The notes: generated by a model not told the origin, from the letters alone. A DNA stretch of 64,000 bases from Paracoccaceae bacterium (GCA_020622085.1 JAHRYM010000001.1:2087620-2151619), one strand, 5' to 3'. Counted from the stretch's first letter, positions 9,062 to 20,312 are shown. Made by a program: numbers and translations.

Positions 9062-10600
9062 TTAGTGCGTGGCGGTCGCTGCGGCCGCATCGGTCTGCGG
9101 CAGCGCGGCCTTGACGTGTTCGTTCAACTGCGCGACGGCCGGGCCGGTGATATCGGTCACAAGGCTAGGGTAGACGCCCAGAAGCAGGGTCATGGCGACA
9201 AGCGGCGCAAAGATCGCCTTTTCGCGGGTCGTCATGTCAGAGATGGATTTCAGGCCTTCCTTGACCAGCGCGCCGAAGGTGATGCGCCGGTAGAGCCAGA
9301 GCGCATAGGCTGCCGACAGGATCACGCCCGTCGTCGCCACCAGCGCAACCCAGGTATCCACCTGGAAGGCGCCCATCAGCGTCAGGAATTCGCCGACGAA
9401 GCCGCTGGTGCCGGGCAGGCCGACGTTGGCCATCGTGAAGAACATGAAGATCAGCGCATAGGCCGGCATCCGGTTCACAAGACCGCCGTAGGCGTCGATT
9501 TCCCGCGTGTGCATCCGGTCGTAGATCACGCCGACGCAGAGGAACAGCGCGCCCGATATGAAGCCGTGGCTCAGCATCTGGAAGATCGCGCCATCAAGGC
9601 CCTGCTGGTTGAACGAGAAGATCCCGAGCGTCACATACCCCATGTGCGCGACCGACGAATAGGCGATCAGCTTCTTCATGTCCGACTGCGCCAGCGCCAC
9701 AAGGCTCGTGTAGACGACCGCGATGGCGGAAAGCCAGAACATCAGCGGTTGCAGCAGGTCGGACGCCACCGGGAACATCGGCAGCGAGAAGCGCAGGAAG
9801 CCGTAGCCGCCCATCTTCAAGAGGATCGCCGCCAGCACGACCGAACCCGCGGTCGGCGCCTGAACGTGGGCATCGGGCAGCCAGGTATGGACCGGCCACA
9901 TCGGCAGCTTGACCGCAAACGACGCGAAGAAGGCGAACCACAGCAGCGTCTGAACGCCGCCGACGATGCGAAAGCCCCAGAGGCTGATCGTTTCAGATGC
10001 GAAGGTATGCGTCATCAGCGTCGGAATGTCGGTGGTTCCTGCATCGCGATACATCACGATCATGGCGACCAGCATCAGGACCGAGCCGAGGAAGGTATAG
10101 AGGAAGAACTTGAACGAGGCGTAGATCCGGTCCTTGCCGCCCCAGATGCCGATGATCAGGAACATCGGGATCAGGCCCGCCTCGAAGAACAGGTAGAACA
10201 GCATCAGGTCCAGCGCGGTGAAGACGCCGATCATCAGCCCTTCCAGCACCAGGAAGGCAATCATGTATTCCTTGACGCGCTTCTCTGCCCCCCAGGCCGA
10301 CCAGATCACCAGCGGCATGAGGAAAGTGGTGAGCAAGACGAACAGCACCGAGATGCCATCAACGCCCATCTTGTAGCGCAGGCCCATGATCCATTCCGCC
10401 TCCTCGACGAACTGGAACCCTTTGGCCGGGTCGAACTCCGTCAGCAGCGGGATCGACAGGACGAAAGTGGCCAGCGTCACCAGAAGCGCCAGCCATTTGG
10501 CGTTGCGCTGTGCCGCCGGGCTGTCGCCCCGCAGGAACAGTGCCAGCACGGCCGCCGCGACGAGGGGCAGGAAGGTGATGATCGAAAGCAGATGTGCCAT
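9062..10600 (-). CDS. nuoM: NADH-quinone oxidoreductase subunit M
   Basis: An antiporter-like proton-pumping subunit of complex I (512 aa). Diagnostic stretches are [36 protein letters not shown] and the [17 protein letters not shown] helix with its essential Glu. About 14 transmembrane helices are expected. The start codon directly abuts the nuoL stop at 10601, so translation is probably coupled. Confidence 0.96.
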   Translation of the reverse strand: MAHLLSIITFLPLVAAAVLALFLRGDSPAAQRNAKWLALLVTLATFVLSIPLLTEFDPAKGFQFVEEAEWIMGLRYKMGVDGISVLFVLLTTFLMPLVIWSAWGAEKRVKEYMIAFLVLEGLMIGVFTALDLMLFYLFFEAGLIPMFLIIGIWGGKDRIYASFKFFLYTFLGSVLMLVAMIVMYRDAGTTDIPTLMTHTFASETISLWGFRIVGGVQTLLWFAFFASFAVKLPMWPVHTWLPDAHVQAPTAGSVVLAAILLKMGGYGFLRFSLPMFPVASDLLQPLMFWLSAIAVVYTSLVALAQSDMKKLIAYSSVAHMGYVTLGIFSFNQQGLDGAIFQMLSHGFISGALFLCVGVIYDRMHTREIDAYGGLVNRMPAYALIFMFFTMANVGLPGTSGFVGEFLTLMGAFQVDTWVALVATTGVILSAAYALWLYRRITFGALVKEGLKSISDMTTREKAIFAPLVAMTLLLGVYPSLVTDITGPAVAQLNEHVKAALPQTDAAAATATH

Positions 10601-12742
10601 TTAGTGCGCGCCCCCCGAGAGCGTCATCCAGGTCAGAAGCACGGCGATGCCGATGACCATGGCGAAGGCATAGTGGAACAGGTAGCCGGACTGCATTCGC
10701 CCGGCGAGGCGTGTGAAGAAGGGAATGATCCCCATCGCCACGCCGTTGATCGTGCCGTCGATGACGTCGCCATCGCCGCGCTTCCACAAGAGGTTGCCGA
10801 TCCATTTGGCCGGCCGGACGAAGATCACCTCGTAGATCTCGTCGAAATACCACTTGTTGAGCAGGAAGCGGTAAAGGATCGGCTGGTTTGCGGCCAGACG
10901 GCGCGGCAGCGACGGGTTCACGATGTAGAAGAGGAAGGACAGCAGGAACCCGACAACCATCGCGATGAAGGGCGAGACCTTGACCCAGACCGGCGCGTGG
11001 TGCGCGGCGTCCAGCACCGCCCCGGAGTCGGCGGACATGTAGATCGCTCCCTGCGGCGCGCCGTGGGCAACCTCTGCATGGGCGGCCTCGGCTGCCGGTG
11101 CGGTGGCGGGCGCTTCGGCAGAGGTCGCCGGTGCGGCTTCTGCGGTGGCGGGCGCTTCGACAGCGGCATGTTCGGGCAAGGCGAAGAACTTCACCATCTT
11201 CTCATGGTCGCCAAAGAAACTGCCATACCAGACCATCCCGGCAAAGACCGAACCGATGGCCAGTAGCCCAAGCGGAATGGTCATGGTCGCCGGGCTTTCA
11301 TGGGGTTCATGCGCATGCGCGTGGCCGTGGTCGTCATGGTGGCCATGCGCGTCATGTCCGTGGCCCTGGCCCCAACGGGCTTCGCCGTAGAAGGTCAGGA
11401 AGATCAGCCGCCAGGAATAGAACGAGGTCATCCCCGCCGCGATCACCAGCGCCCAGAAGGCAAAGCCGTTGCCGCTGGCCCAGGCGCTTTCGATCACCGC
11501 GTCCTTCGACAGGAAGCCCGCGAAGCCGATGGTGGTCAGCGGGATGCCGACGCCGGTAATGGCCAGCGTGCCGATCATCATCGCCCAGAAGGTCAGCGGG
11601 ATCTTCTTGCGCAGCGCGCCATAGTTCCGCATGTCCTGTTCATGGTGCATCGCATGGATCACCGAACCGGCGCCAAGGAACAGCATCGCCTTGAAGAAGG
11701 CATGCGTGAACAGGTGAAACATCGCCGCGCCATAGATGCCCGATCCGGCGGCAACGAACATGTAGCCCAGCTGCGAACAGGTCGAATAGGCGATCACGCG
11801 CTTGATGTCGTTCTGCACCAGACCGACGGTCGCCGCGAAGAAGGCGGTGGCGCCACCGATATAGAGGATGAAAGTCTTCGTCTCGGGCGCGTATTCGAAC
11901 AGCGGCGACATCCGGCAGACCAGGAAGACACCCGCGGTAACCATGGTCGCGGCGTGGATCAGAGCCGAAACCGGCGTCGGGCCTTCCATCGCGTCGGGAA
12001 GCCAGGTGTGCAGGAACAGCTGCGCCGATTTGCCCATGGCGCCGACAAACAGCAGGAAAGCCAGCAGGTTCGCGGCGTTCCAGTCGGTCCAGAGGAAATG
12101 CAGGTTGGTCTTGGCCAGTTCCGGCGCCTGGGCGAAGACATCATCCATGCGGATCGAATCCGTCAGGTAATAAAGCCCGAAGATGCCCAGCAGGAAACTG
12201 AAGTCCCCGACACGGTTGACGACGAAGGCCTTGATCGCCGCCGCGTTGGCTGAAGGCTTCTTGTAGTAGAAACCGATCAGCAGGTAAGACGCGACACCCA
12301 CCCCTTCCCAGCCGAAGAACATCTGGCCAAGGTTGTCGGCCGTCACCAGCATCAGCATGGCGAAGGTGAAGAACGACAGATAGGCGAAGAAGCGGGCCTT
12401 GTAGTGCTCGCCATGCGCCCAGTTGTCATCATGGGCCATGTAGCCCCAGGAATAAAGGTGCACCAGCGCCGAGACGGTCGTCACGACGATCAGCATGATC
12501 GCGGTCAGCCGGTCCAGCCGGATCGACCACTCGGTGGAAAGTGTGCCGGACTGGATCCAGTCCAGCATGGGGATGTGCTGGGTCTGGCCGTCGAAGGTCA
12601 GGAACACGTTCCACGACAAGGCGCAGGCCAGGAACAGAAGCGCGGTGGTGACGACTTGCGCGCCCTTTTCACCGATGATCCGCCAGCCGAAGCCACCGAC
12701 CAGCGCACCGACCAGCGGGGCAAGGAGAATGACCTTTTCCAT
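10601..12742 (-). CDS. nuoL: NADH-quinone oxidoreductase subunit L with His-rich insertion
   Basis: The largest antiporter-like subunit of complex I (713 aa), which also carries the long lateral helix along the membrane arm. The family motifs [21 protein letters not shown] and [17 protein letters not shown] are present. Two low-complexity hydrophilic stretches are unusual: residues about 454-482 contain at least eleven histidines with Gly, Ala, Asp and Glu, and residues about 524-562 are Ala/Glu/Pro/Thr-rich. They fall in a loop region that is variable in the family. The protein is otherwise normal and lies between nuoK (6-base gap) and nuoM (abutting). Confidence 0.96.
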   Translation of the reverse strand: MEKVILLAPLVGALVGGFGWRIIGEKGAQVVTTALLFLACALSWNVFLTFDGQTQHIPMLDWIQSGTLSTEWSIRLDRLTAIMLIVVTTVSALVHLYSWGYMAHDDNWAHGEHYKARFFAYLSFFTFAMLMLVTADNLGQMFFGWEGVGVASYLLIGFYYKKPSANAAAIKAFVVNRVGDFSFLLGIFGLYYLTDSIRMDDVFAQAPELAKTNLHFLWTDWNAANLLAFLLFVGAMGKSAQLFLHTWLPDAMEGPTPVSALIHAATMVTAGVFLVCRMSPLFEYAPETKTFILYIGGATAFFAATVGLVQNDIKRVIAYSTCSQLGYMFVAAGSGIYGAAMFHLFTHAFFKAMLFLGAGSVIHAMHHEQDMRNYGALRKKIPLTFWAMMIGTLAITGVGIPLTTIGFAGFLSKDAVIESAWASGNGFAFWALVIAAGMTSFYSWRLIFLTFYGEARWGQGHGHDAHGHHDDHGHAHAHEPHESPATMTIPLGLLAIGSVFAGMVWYGSFFGDHEKMVKFFALPEHAAVEAPATAEAAPATSAEAPATAPAAEAAHAEVAHGAPQGAIYMSADSGAVLDAAHHAPVWVKVSPFIAMVVGFLLSFLFYIVNPSLPRRLAANQPILYRFLLNKWYFDEIYEVIFVRPAKWIGNLLWKRGDGDVIDGTINGVAMGIIPFFTRLAGRMQSGYLFHYAFAMVIGIAVLLTWMTLSGGAH

Positions 12743-12748
12743 CTGCCC

Positions 12749-13054
12749 TTACCCTTTCATCACGTTGACGTCTTCAACCGCGATCGTGCCGCGGTTGCGG
12801 AAGAAGCAGACGAGGATCGCCAGGCCGATGGCCGCTTCGGCCGCCGCAACCGTGAGGACGAACATCGTGAAGACCTGTCCCACAAGATCGCCAAGATGCG
12901 CCGAGAAGGCCACGAAGTTGACGTTGACCGAAAGCAGGATCAGTTCGATCGACATCAGGATGACGATCACGTTCTTCCGGTTGAGGAAGATCCCGAAGAT
13001 GCCGATCACGAACAGCGCGGCAGCTACGCCAAGGTAATGTGTCAGTCCGATCAT
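12749..13054 (-). CDS. nuoK: NADH-quinone oxidoreductase subunit K
   Basis: A small three-helix complex I membrane subunit, 101 aa from ATG 13054, which has a GGGGGA ribosome site upstream. The core has [18 protein letters not shown], an Asn-rich loop LNRKN and the conserved glutamates in [14 protein letters not shown] and [12 protein letters not shown] longer in-frame extension to 13108 is open but not family-like. Confidence 0.95.
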   Translation of the reverse strand: MIGLTHYLGVAAALFVIGIFGIFLNRKNVIVILMSIELILLSVNVNFVAFSAHLGDLVGQVFTMFVLTVAAAEAAIGLAILVCFFRNRGTIAVEDVNVMKG

Positions 13055-13099
13055 TCGTCCGTCCCCCGGGTCTTTCCCCGTCGTTATTCTCGAAGTCAC

Positions 13100-13117
13100 G
13101 CCCCGCACTCGCGGGGC
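13100..13117. other. Intercistronic hairpin between nuoJ and nuoK
   Basis: GCCCCGC (13100-13106) pairs with GCGGGGC (13111-13117) around a 4-base loop in the 99-base gap, the largest gap in the 3' half of the operon. There is no T tract, so it is more likely an mRNA-stability or spacer element than a terminator. Confidence 0.4.
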
Positions 13118-13153
13118 CGCTGTCTTGTCCCGCGCGCGGCGCGGGCGGCAGGA

Positions 13154-13762
13154 TCAGAGTCCCTGCCCCGGTTTCACGTCGTGCAGTTCCAGCGCCTTGG
13201 CCGGATCGCGCCACATCTGCTGGAGCACGTTCTGGCGCTTGATATCCTTGCGATGCCGGAGCGTCAGCACGATGGCGCCGATCATGGCAACCAGCAGCAC
13301 GAGGCCCGCAAGCTGGAACAGCACGATGTAGCGGTCATAGATCAGAAGGCCAAGCGCCTCGGTGTTCGGAATGCCATCGGGTGTGACCGCGACGCGCAGG
13401 CCTGCCGCCGCATCGGACGGCTGCCAGGCGCCGACGACGATCCCGACCTGCATCAGGATCACGACACCAATCAGAAGGCCCAGCGGCATGTAGCGGGCCA
13501 TTTCGCCCTTCAACCGGGCGAAATCGACGTCGAGCATCATCACCACGAACAGGAACAGCACCGCGACGGCGCCGACATAGACGATCATCAAGAGCATGGC
13601 GACGAATTCCGCGCCCATCAGCACGAACAGCCCCGATGCCGAAAGGAAGGTCAGGATCAGCCACAGCACCGAATGGACCGGGTTGCGCGCAACCACGACC
13701 ATCAGCGCCGCGACGACCGCCGAAATGGCGAACAGATAAAAGGCGAATGCAAAGACGGTCAT
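13154..13762 (-). CDS. nuoJ: NADH-quinone oxidoreductase subunit J
   Basis: A complex I membrane subunit of 202 aa with five hydrophobic segments. The LIFVGAV-equivalent helix reads [21 protein letters not shown] and contains the conserved VYVGA pi-bulge region. Its ATG at 13762 overlaps the stop of the upstream carboxymuconolactone decarboxylase-like gene by 4 bases, so that insert is translated in line with nuo. Confidence 0.95.
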   Translation of the reverse strand: MTVFAFAFYLFAISAVVAALMVVVARNPVHSVLWLILTFLSASGLFVLMGAEFVAMLLMIVYVGAVAVLFLFVVMMLDVDFARLKGEMARYMPLGLLIGVVILMQVGIVVGAWQPSDAAAGLRVAVTPDGIPNTEALGLLIYDRYIVLFQLAGLVLLVAMIGAIVLTLRHRKDIKRQNVLQQMWRDPAKALELHDVKPGQGL

Positions 13763-14166
13763 GCCTTGTCCTCCATTTCGGTGAAGACGCTCTGGGCGAT
13801 TTCCAGCGCCTTCTGCATGGCGGGCAGGCCGCCGAAAATGCTCATCTGATAGATCACTTCCGCGATCTCGCGCTGGGTGGCGCCAGCCTCGACGGCGTGG
13901 CGGATCGTCAGGCGCATCTGCGGCTCGGCCTGCGCGCCCAGAACGGTCAGCGCGGCGATCGTGACCAGAAGCCGGGTCCGCGCATCCAGACCTTCGCGGT
14001 TGAAGGTGCGCCCGAACCAGGCCTCCATCATGTCCTTCGACATGGTCGGAAACATCTTCTCGATGCCCTTCATCGAAAAGGTTTCAAGCGCGGGGTTGAA
14101 GGCGCGGGCCATTTCCTGGCCCTGCTCCAGCATCTGCGCGAACATCTTGGTGTAGGCGTCCGTCAT
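13759..14166 (-). CDS. Carboxymuconolactone decarboxylase-like (AhpD-fold) protein inside nuo operon
   Basis: A 135-aa protein starting at ATG 14166. The C-terminal 90 residues match the carboxymuconolactone decarboxylase/AhpD helical fold: [39 protein letters not shown] and [14 protein letters not shown]. The CxxC pair of AhpD peroxidase partners is absent, so a thiol peroxidase role is unlikely. The N-terminal 45 residues are amphipathic and Met-rich. Start and stop overlap nuoI and nuoJ by 4 bases each (ATGA), so it is firmly built into the operon. Unassigned reading frames of this kind occur in the nuo/nqo operons of Rhodobacter and Paracoccus. Its substrate is unknown. Confidence 0.85.
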   Translation of the reverse strand: MTDAYTKMFAQMLEQGQEMARAFNPALETFSMKGIEKMFPTMSKDMMEAWFGRTFNREGLDARTRLLVTIAALTVLGAQAEPQMRLTIRHAVEAGATQREIAEVIYQMSIFGGLPAMQKALEIAQSVFTEMEDKA

Positions 14167-14657
14167 CTGTAGGGCGCATCCAGTTCCAGGTTGCGGGCGA
14201 TCTCGGCTTCCCAGCGGTCGCCGTTGTCCAGCAGCTTTGCCTTGTCGTAGAACAGCTCTTCGCGCGTCTCGGTGGCGAATTCGAAGTTCGGGCCCTCGAC
14301 GATGGCATCGACCGGGCAGGCTTCCTGGCAGAAGCCGCAGTAGATGCACTTCGTCATGTCGATGTCGTAGCGCGTGGTGCGGCGCGAACCGTCGTCGCGC
14401 GGTTCGGCGTCGATGGTGATGGCCTGCGCCGGGCAGATCGCTTCGCAAAGCTTGCAGGCAATGCAGCGTTCTTCCCCGTTCGGATAGCGGCGCAGCGCGT
14501 GTTCACCCCGGAAGCGCGGCGAAAGCGGGCCCTTTTCATGCGGGTAGTTCAGCGTCGCCTTGGGCGCGAAGAAATATTTGAAGCCCACCTTGAAGCCCAG
14601 GAAGAAATCCCAGAGCAGGAAGTATTTCGCGGCGCGGCCGTAGTCGATGTTTGCCAT
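14163..14657 (-). CDS. nuoI: NADH-quinone oxidoreductase subunit I
   Basis: The complex I subunit carrying clusters N6a and N6b on the quinone side of the electron chain (164 aa). Two full 4Fe-4S signatures are present: [12 protein letters not shown] (about residues 65-76) and [12 protein letters not shown] (about 104-115). It has the longer N-terminal amphipathic region usual for alpha-proteobacterial and mitochondrial TYKY-type subunits. It is separated from nuoH by 3 bases. Confidence 0.97.
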   Translation of the reverse strand: MANIDYGRAAKYFLLWDFFLGFKVGFKYFFAPKATLNYPHEKGPLSPRFRGEHALRRYPNGEERCIACKLCEAICPAQAITIDAEPRDDGSRRTTRYDIDMTKCIYCGFCQEACPVDAIVEGPNFEFATETREELFYDKAKLLDNGDRWEAEIARNLELDAPYR

Positions 14658-14660
14658 GGC

Positions 14661-15698
14661 TCAGCCCCCCATCGTCCAGCGCGCCCAGGCGCCGCCCAAG
14701 ACTTCGTATCTTGCAAGGAAGGCGACCAGCACGACCCAGCCCAGCGACAGCGGCAGGAACACCTTCCAGCCGATCCGCATCAGCTGGTCGTAGCGGTAGC
14801 GCGGGACGATGGCCTTCACCATGGCGAACATGAAGAAGAACACCCACATCTTGGCGACCATCCACCACCAGCCATCGGCAATTCCCGGAATGGGCGAAAG
14901 CCAGCCGCCGAAGAACAGGAGGCTGATCAGCGCGCACATCAGGAAGATGGCGATATATTCGCCGGCCATGAACAGCAGGTAAGCCGTAGAGGAATATTCG
15001 ACCATGAAGCCCGCAACCAGTTCCGATTCCGCTTCGGGCAGGTCGAAGGGCGGACGGTTGGTTTCGGCCAGCGCCGAGACAAAAAACAGCACCACCATCG
15101 GCAGGTGCGGCAGCCAATACCAGCTGAACAGGCCGAAACTTCCGTCCTGCGCCGCCACGATATCCGAGAAGTTCAGCGATCCGGTCGAGATGATGACGCC
15201 GATGATGATCAGGCCCAGCGAGACTTCGTAGGAAATCATCTGCGCGGCAGACCGAAGCGAGCCAAGGAACGGATATTTGGAGTTCGACGCCCAGCCGCCC
15301 ATGATCACGCCGTAGACTTCAAGCGAGGAGATGGCGAAGACGAAAAGGATGGCCACGTTGATGTCGGCCAGCACCCAGCCCTTGTCGAAGGGGATCACCG
15401 CCCAGGCGAGGATCGCCAGCACGAAGCTGAGCATCGGCGCGAGGAAGTATACGAACTTGTCGGCGCCCGCGGGAACGACGATTTCCTTGACGACATATTT
15501 CAGCGCGTCGGCCACCGATTGCAGGATGCCCCAGGGGCCCACCACGTTCGGCCCACGGCGCATCTGGACGGCGGCCCAGATCTTGCGGTCGCCATAGACC
15601 AGGAACAGCAGCGAGAGCATCACGAATGCGACGATCCCAAGCGCCTGAACCAGGATCAGCAGGAAAGTCCCCAGTGGTGTTGCCAGAAATTCAGCCAT
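14661..15698 (-). CDS. nuoH: NADH-quinone oxidoreductase subunit H
   Basis: The membrane subunit that forms the quinone chamber together with NuoB and NuoD (345 aa, eight or nine helices). Conserved loops seen include [16 protein letters not shown] near the N-terminus and [20 protein letters not shown] with its essential acidic residues. Length and composition are normal. The upstream lipoprotein gene ends 27 bases before its start. Confidence 0.96.
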   Translation of the reverse strand: MAEFLATPLGTFLLILVQALGIVAFVMLSLLFLVYGDRKIWAAVQMRRGPNVVGPWGILQSVADALKYVVKEIVVPAGADKFVYFLAPMLSFVLAILAWAVIPFDKGWVLADINVAILFVFAISSLEVYGVIMGGWASNSKYPFLGSLRSAAQMISYEVSLGLIIIGVIISTGSLNFSDIVAAQDGSFGLFSWYWLPHLPMVVLFFVSALAETNRPPFDLPEAESELVAGFMVEYSSTAYLLFMAGEYIAIFLMCALISLLFFGGWLSPIPGIADGWWWMVAKMWVFFFMFAMVKAIVPRYRYDQLMRIGWKVFLPLSLGWVVLVAFLARYEVLGGAWARWTMGG

Positions 15699-15725
15699 GT
15701 CTTCGTCCCTCAGACCGCCCTGCCG

Positions 15726-16154
15726 TCATTGCGTCGGCACGCCGTTTTCGGCGCATTCCGCTGCTGTTACCTGCGCGTCGATAGTCATTCGCCCACGGGG
15801 CAGTGTCGGCGAGATGGTGTAAACAGCATCCGCGCGCCAGATGCCACCCTTTTCATCAATATTCGTGCGCACATGGCGCAGGAATCCATTACCCGTGTCG
15901 CGCGCGTGCCGCGCCGCGACACAGGCCGTGTAGCCGTCGATATCCCCGGCCTGCCGCACCCGCCGCATCTGCGCCTGAACCGCGATCAGGTCATCGCCAA
16001 GGGCCGTGACGCTGGCGCCAAGATAGTCGCCCGGCGCCGGTCCATCCCCGATCGTTGCGGGCGCCCGGCCCTGCGGCGTGCAGCCCGCAATCCCGGCCAG
16101 AAGACTGGCACAGGCCACCGCAGCGCTGGGAAAACCGGGCAGTTGCATCGTCAT
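15726..16154 (-). CDS. Small lipoprotein encoded between nuoG and nuoH
   Basis: A 142-aa protein with a signal peptide whose hydrophobic core ends in IAGC (Cys25), a lipobox, so it is predicted to be a periplasm-facing lipoprotein. The mature part has two more Cys residues and no catalytic motif I can name. The start at 16154 overlaps the nuoG stop by 4 bases (ATGA); a second ATG at 16148 is equally possible. It is probably one of the unassigned reading frames found in alpha-proteobacterial nuo operons. Its function is unknown; a role in membrane-arm assembly is only a guess from location. Confidence 0.75.
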   Translation of the reverse strand: MTMQLPGFPSAAVACASLLAGIAGCTPQGRAPATIGDGPAPGDYLGASVTALGDDLIAVQAQMRRVRQAGDIDGYTACVAARHARDTGNGFLRHVRTNIDEKGGIWRADAVYTISPTLPRGRMTIDAQVTAAECAENGVPTQ

Positions 16155-18172
16155 TCCGCCGCCAGGGTCCGGTTGGCCCGCTGGGCCGCGATGACCGACA
16201 GCTCGCCCATGAGGCTCGATGCCCGGGCAACGGCGTTGGTCAGGTAGAAGTCGCGGACCGCAGTGCGGAAGGCGACATGTGCCGGGGCCTCCGTTGTCAG
16301 CGGTGCCGTCAGCGCATTCTGCGGCACCGTGTTGATTGCCGCCAGATGCGGATGCGCCTCGACCAGCGCGCGGCGGAGCGCGGCGAGGTTGTCCCAGGGC
16401 TGCGGCTGGCCCATCGCACCCGAAAGCGCGCGCAGGATCGCCCAGTTTTCCTTGGCCTGACCCGGCGCGAAACCGGCGCGGAACGCCAGTTGCGGACGGC
16501 CTTCCAGGTTGACGAACAGCCCGTTTTCTTCCGTCCAGGCCGCGCCCGGCAGGATGATGTCGGCGCGGTGCGCACCACGGTCGCCGTGGCTGCCCTGGTA
16601 GATCACGACCGGGCCTGCGGCGATGTCGATTTCATCGGCGCCAAGATTGTAGATCACCTCGGCCCCGTCGATGGCCGCAGCCATGCCACCCGGTGTCACG
16701 GCGCCTATGTCCATGGCACCCACGCGGCTGGCCGCTGTGTGCAGGATCAGCACCTTGCCCCCTGCGGCCTCGGCGGCGCGGAACACCTGCGCCAGAACGG
16801 CGGCGCCATCGGCTTCGGTCAGCGCCCCCATGCCGACGACGAAGATCGCAGCCTTGTCGCGCAATCCCGAAAGATCGCCCGAAGCGAAGGCCACCAGATC
16901 GTCGCGGCCGGTTCCGGCGTGGGTGTAGTCATAGGTCAGATCGACCGCGCGACCGATCAGCGTGACCGTGGCGCCCTTGGTCCAGGCCTTGCGGATGCGG
17001 GCGTTCAGCACCGGAGCCTCGTTGCGCGGGTCGGTGCCGACCAGAACCACGGCGCGGGCCACATCGATATCGGCGATGCTCGCAGTCCCGGCATAGCCGG
17101 CGCGGTTGCCTTCGGGCAGGCGCGCCCCATCGGTGCGGCATTCGACCTTGCCGCCCATGCCCTCGATCAGGTTCTTCAGCGCAAATGCCGCCTCGACCGG
17201 GGCCAGATCGCCCACAAGGCCCGTGACCTTGCGACCCTTCATCGCCGAAGCCGCTGCCGCCAGCGCCTCGTCCCAGGTCGCTTTGCGCAGCTTGCCGCCT
17301 TCACGGATGTAGGGCGTGTCAAGCCTCTGGCGGCGCAACCCGTCCCAGACGAAGCGGGTCTTGTCGCTGATCCATTCCTCGTTCACGCCGTCATGGTTGC
17401 GCGGCAGGATGCGCATGACTTCGCGCCCCTTGGTATCGACCCGGATCGAAGCGCCCATGGCATCCATCACGTCGACCGTTTCGGTCTTGGTCAGTTCCCA
17501 TGGCCGGGCAGTGAAGGCATAGGGCTTCGACACCAGCGCCCCCACCGGGCAAAGGTCGATGATGTTGCCCTGCAGGTTCGAATCCAGCGTCGTGTTCAGA
17601 TAGGACGTGATTTCGCTGTCCTCGCCACGCCCGGTCTGGCCCATCTGGTTGATGCCGGCCACTTCGGTCGTGAAGCGCACGCAGCGGGTGCAAGAGATGC
17701 ACCGCGTCATGTGCGTCTCGACCAGCGGGCCAAGGTTCAGATCCTCGTTTGCGCGCTTGGGTTCGCGGAAGCGCGAGAAGTCCACGCCATAAGCGATGGC
17801 CTGGTCCTGCAGGTCGCATTCGCCGCCCTGGTCACAGATCGGGCAGTCGAGCGGATGGTTGATGAGCAGGAATTCCATCACGCCTTCGCGGGCCTTCTTG
17901 ACCATCGGGCTGTTGGTCTTCACGACCGTGGGCTCGCCGTTCGGGCCGGGGCGCAAGTCCTTGATCTGCATGGCGCAGGAGGCGGTCGGCTTGGGGGGGC
18001 CTCCGACCACTTCGACAAGACACATCCGGCAGTTGCCCGCGATCGACAACCTTTCATGATAGCAGAAGCGCGGCACTTCGATCCCGGCCTGTTCGCAGGC
18101 CTGAAGGATTGTCAGGTTGGGATCGACGTCCACCTCGATGTCGTCGATGAGGATCTTGCGCAGATCGGCCAT
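16151..18172 (-). CDS. nuoG: NADH-quinone oxidoreductase subunit G
   Basis: The large iron-sulfur subunit of the peripheral arm of complex I (673 aa from ATG 18172). The N-terminal 2Fe-2S ferredoxin domain has [15 protein letters not shown]; it is followed by the His-ligated cluster region [17 protein letters not shown], the 4Fe-4S motif [10 protein letters not shown] and the later CPVGAL. The C-terminal two-thirds is the molybdopterin-oxidoreductase-like scaffold without cofactor. Nine extra upstream in-frame residues are open but lack family similarity. DUF5333 lies 48 bases upstream and the lipoprotein gene overlaps downstream. Confidence 0.96.
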   Translation of the reverse strand: MADLRKILIDDIEVDVDPNLTILQACEQAGIEVPRFCYHERLSIAGNCRMCLVEVVGGPPKPTASCAMQIKDLRPGPNGEPTVVKTNSPMVKKAREGVMEFLLINHPLDCPICDQGGECDLQDQAIAYGVDFSRFREPKRANEDLNLGPLVETHMTRCISCTRCVRFTTEVAGINQMGQTGRGEDSEITSYLNTTLDSNLQGNIIDLCPVGALVSKPYAFTARPWELTKTETVDVMDAMGASIRVDTKGREVMRILPRNHDGVNEEWISDKTRFVWDGLRRQRLDTPYIREGGKLRKATWDEALAAAASAMKGRKVTGLVGDLAPVEAAFALKNLIEGMGGKVECRTDGARLPEGNRAGYAGTASIADIDVARAVVLVGTDPRNEAPVLNARIRKAWTKGATVTLIGRAVDLTYDYTHAGTGRDDLVAFASGDLSGLRDKAAIFVVGMGALTEADGAAVLAQVFRAAEAAGGKVLILHTAASRVGAMDIGAVTPGGMAAAIDGAEVIYNLGADEIDIAAGPVVIYQGSHGDRGAHRADIILPGAAWTEENGLFVNLEGRPQLAFRAGFAPGQAKENWAILRALSGAMGQPQPWDNLAALRRALVEAHPHLAAINTVPQNALTAPLTTEAPAHVAFRTAVRDFYLTNAVARASSLMGELSVIAAQRANRTLAAE

Positions 18173-18220
18173 GCTTTCGTCCTTCACGTGCCGGGCCACT
18201 CCGGGCGGCCCCGTTGTTCT

Positions 18221-18655
18221 TCAGTTCGCGTAGATCAGCGATCCCGCAATCGTCTTGTTGTCGATTTCCTTGCGACCCAGTGCGCAGAACCCTTCGACAT
18301 TGCCCTCGGTCGCACCGTTGTCGGCCAGGTATTTCTCGGCGGTGGCGTAGATCTTGCGCTTCTCGGCCTTGTCGTCGAGAAAGGTTTCGATCTGGTCGTT
18401 GCTGTAGCCTTGCCTGAGCGCATAGTTCTTCAGCGCCCGCGCCTGGGTGTAGGCATAGATCAGCCGCGCCGAAATGGTCGGGCAGGTCCGCCGGATCCGG
18501 TCGGCCACCCGCGCGGCGATCAGCCGGTCGGTGACATAGGTGTTCTGCGACAGGGGCGGCAGCGCCTGTGCGGCAACCGCGGCGCTCAGGCTTCCTGTCA
18601 GCATCACGGCAAGCGCAAGCGAACGGGTGGTGGTGCGGATCAGGGCGTCAGTCAT
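18221..18655 (-). CDS. DUF5333 family secreted protein
   Basis: A 144-aa protein from ATG 18655 with a Sec-type signal peptide (hydrophobic ALAVMLTGSLSAAVAAQA, cleavage after about residue 31). The mature domain, LPPLSQNTYVTDRLIAARVADRIRRTCP through FCALGRKEIDNKTIAGSLI, has two conserved Cys residues that could form a disulfide. From memory this matches DUF5333, a periplasmic family of Rhodobacterales found near nuoF/nuoG. The first in-frame ATG upstream (18751) would bury the signal peptide and is rejected. Its function is unknown. Confidence 0.8.
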   Translation of the reverse strand: MTDALIRTTTRSLALAVMLTGSLSAAVAAQALPPLSQNTYVTDRLIAARVADRIRRTCPTISARLIYAYTQARALKNYALRQGYSNDQIETFLDDKAEKRKIYATAEKYLADNGATEGNVEGFCALGRKEIDNKTIAGSLIYAN

Positions 18656-18757
18656 GGCAGGGCCTTTCCAAGGGGTTACACCCCCGGAACATGGGAGGCC
18701 GCTCGCCTGATAGGCAATAACGGCCGGTCCTGTCAGCGACATTCCACCCACCTTGCG

Positions 18758-20053
18758 TCACTCCGCCGCCAATGCGCCGGTGCGACCGGTGCGCTTGGCC
18801 TTGATCCGGTCCTCGATTTCCTCGCGGTAGTGGCGGATCAGCCCCTGGATCGGCCAGGCGGCCGCGTCACCCAGCGCGCAGATGGTGTGGCCCTCGATCT
18901 GTTTCGTCACCGACAAGAGCATGTCGATTTCCTCGACCTCGGCCTCGCCGCGCACGAGGCGGTCCATGACGCGCATCATCCAGCCGGTGCCTTCCCGGCA
19001 GGGCGTGCACTGGCCGCAGCTTTCGTGCTTGAAGAACTTCGACAGCCGCCAGATCGCCTTGATGATGTCGGTGGACTGGTCCATCACGATCAGGCAGGCG
19101 GTGCCGAAGGACGATTGCAGGCTGCGCATTCCGTCATAGTCCATGATCGCGTCTTCGCACTGATGCGCCGGCACGACCGGGCAGGAGGCGCCGCCGGGGA
19201 TCACCGCCTTCAGGTTCTTCCAGCCGCCACGAACACCGCCGCCATGTTTCTCGATCAGTTCCTTCATCGAGATCGACATCGATTCCTCGATCACGCAGGG
19301 CGTGTTCACATGGCCCGACATGCCGAAAAGCTTGACGCCCGCGTTGTTCGGACGGCCAAAGCCCGCGAACCATTCCGCCCCGCGCCGCAGGATCGTCGGC
19401 ACCACGGCGATGGATTCGACGTTGTTCACCGTGGTCGGGCAGCCATAAAGCCCCGATCCGGCCGGGAACGGCGGCTTCATCCGCGGCATGCCCTTCTTGC
19501 CTTCAAGGCTTTCCAGCAGCGCAGTTTCCTCGCCGCAGATATAGGCACCTGCGCCGTGGTGGAGGTAGACGTCGAAATCGAACCCCGAGCCGCAGGCGTT
19601 CTTGCCGACAAGACCTGCATCATAGCATTCGTCGATGGCCGCCTGAAGCGCCTCGCGTTCGCGGATATATTCGCCGCGCAGGTAGATGTAGCAGGTGTTC
19701 GCCCCCATGGCGAAGCTTGCGATCAGCGCGCCTTCGACCAGCGTGTGCGGGTCGTGGCGCATGATTTCCCGGTCCTTGCAGGTGCCGGGTTCGGATTCAT
19801 CGGCGTTGATCACCAGATAGGACGGGCGACCATCCGACTGCTTGGGCATGAAGGACCACTTCATGCCCGTGGGGAAGCCAGCCCCGCCCCGGCCCCGCAG
19901 GCCCGAAGCCTTCATCTGGTCGATGATCGTGTCGCGGCCGCGCCCGAGGATTTCCTTGGTGCCGTCCCAGTGCCCGCGCTTTTGCGCGCCTGCAAGGCTG
20001 CGATCATGCATCCCGTAGATGTTGGTAAAGATCCGGTCCTGGTCGTTCAGCAT
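18758..20053 (-). CDS. nuoF: NADH-quinone oxidoreductase subunit F
   Basis: The NADH-binding, FMN-carrying subunit of complex I (431 aa). The glycine-rich nucleotide site [16 protein letters not shown] is near residue 53, the acidic loop [14 protein letters not shown] follows, and the N3 4Fe-4S ligands are in [15 protein letters not shown] plus a later Cys in [10 protein letters not shown]. Two ATG codons stand in tandem (20056 and 20053); the GAGGA ribosome site is 4 bases from the first and 7 from the second, so I take the second. Confidence 0.96.
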   Translation of the reverse strand: MLNDQDRIFTNIYGMHDRSLAGAQKRGHWDGTKEILGRGRDTIIDQMKASGLRGRGGAGFPTGMKWSFMPKQSDGRPSYLVINADESEPGTCKDREIMRHDPHTLVEGALIASFAMGANTCYIYLRGEYIREREALQAAIDECYDAGLVGKNACGSGFDFDVYLHHGAGAYICGEETALLESLEGKKGMPRMKPPFPAGSGLYGCPTTVNNVESIAVVPTILRRGAEWFAGFGRPNNAGVKLFGMSGHVNTPCVIEESMSISMKELIEKHGGGVRGGWKNLKAVIPGGASCPVVPAHQCEDAIMDYDGMRSLQSSFGTACLIVMDQSTDIIKAIWRLSKFFKHESCGQCTPCREGTGWMMRVMDRLVRGEAEVEEIDMLLSVTKQIEGHTICALGDAAAWPIQGLIRHYREEIEDRIKAKRTGRTGALAAE

Positions 20054-20063
20054 CATTCGGTCC

Positions 20064-20312
20064 TCAGTTTCCGCCCTTGGATCCGGCGCGCTGTCTGCGC
20101 CAGAGGCCGAAGGTCACGATCAGCGCCCAGATGAACGCTGCAATTGCCGCCAGATCGAGCAGCAGCAGGTAGGACGGATCCCAGCCCTGCCGCGCGACCA
20201 GCCATGTTCCCGCGACCCACAGCATGGCCGCCCCGGCGATCACCGCCGCCACAAGACGCCCCTGCCCGGCCAGATCGGCGCCGGTCGTGGCCAAAGTGTC
20301 CTTCCCGCTCAT
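20064..20312 (-). CDS. Small two-helix membrane protein (DUF5337-like) in nuo operon
   Basis: An 82-aa protein with two transmembrane segments (about residues 20-40 and 47-70) and a basic tail ([12 protein letters not shown]). This fits DUF5337, a small membrane family of Rhodobacterales, from memory. Its ATG at 20312 overlaps the stop of the upstream HhH-domain gene by 4 bases, and it ends a few bases before nuoF, so it is cotranslated. It could be a supernumerary membrane subunit or an assembly aid, but that rests on location only. Confidence 0.75.
   Translation of the reverse strand: MSGKDTLATTGADLAGQGRLVAAVIAGAAMLWVAGTWLVARQGWDPSYLLLLDLAAIAAFIWALIVTFGLWRRQRAGSKGGN

Noticed and set aside
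9065-11266. A 733-codon plus-strand frame opposite nuoM and nuoL
   Set aside because: Same kind of GC-driven shadow; composition is His/Arg/Gln/Asp repeats without motifs, while the minus strand encodes clear complex I subunits.
16055-20134. A plus-strand open frame of about 1359 codons opposite nuoG, DUF5333 and nuoF
   Set aside because: It is antisense to several well-identified genes, is rich in Arg/His/Ala/Gln as expected from the reverse of GC-rich codons, and has no recognisable domain or ribosome site.
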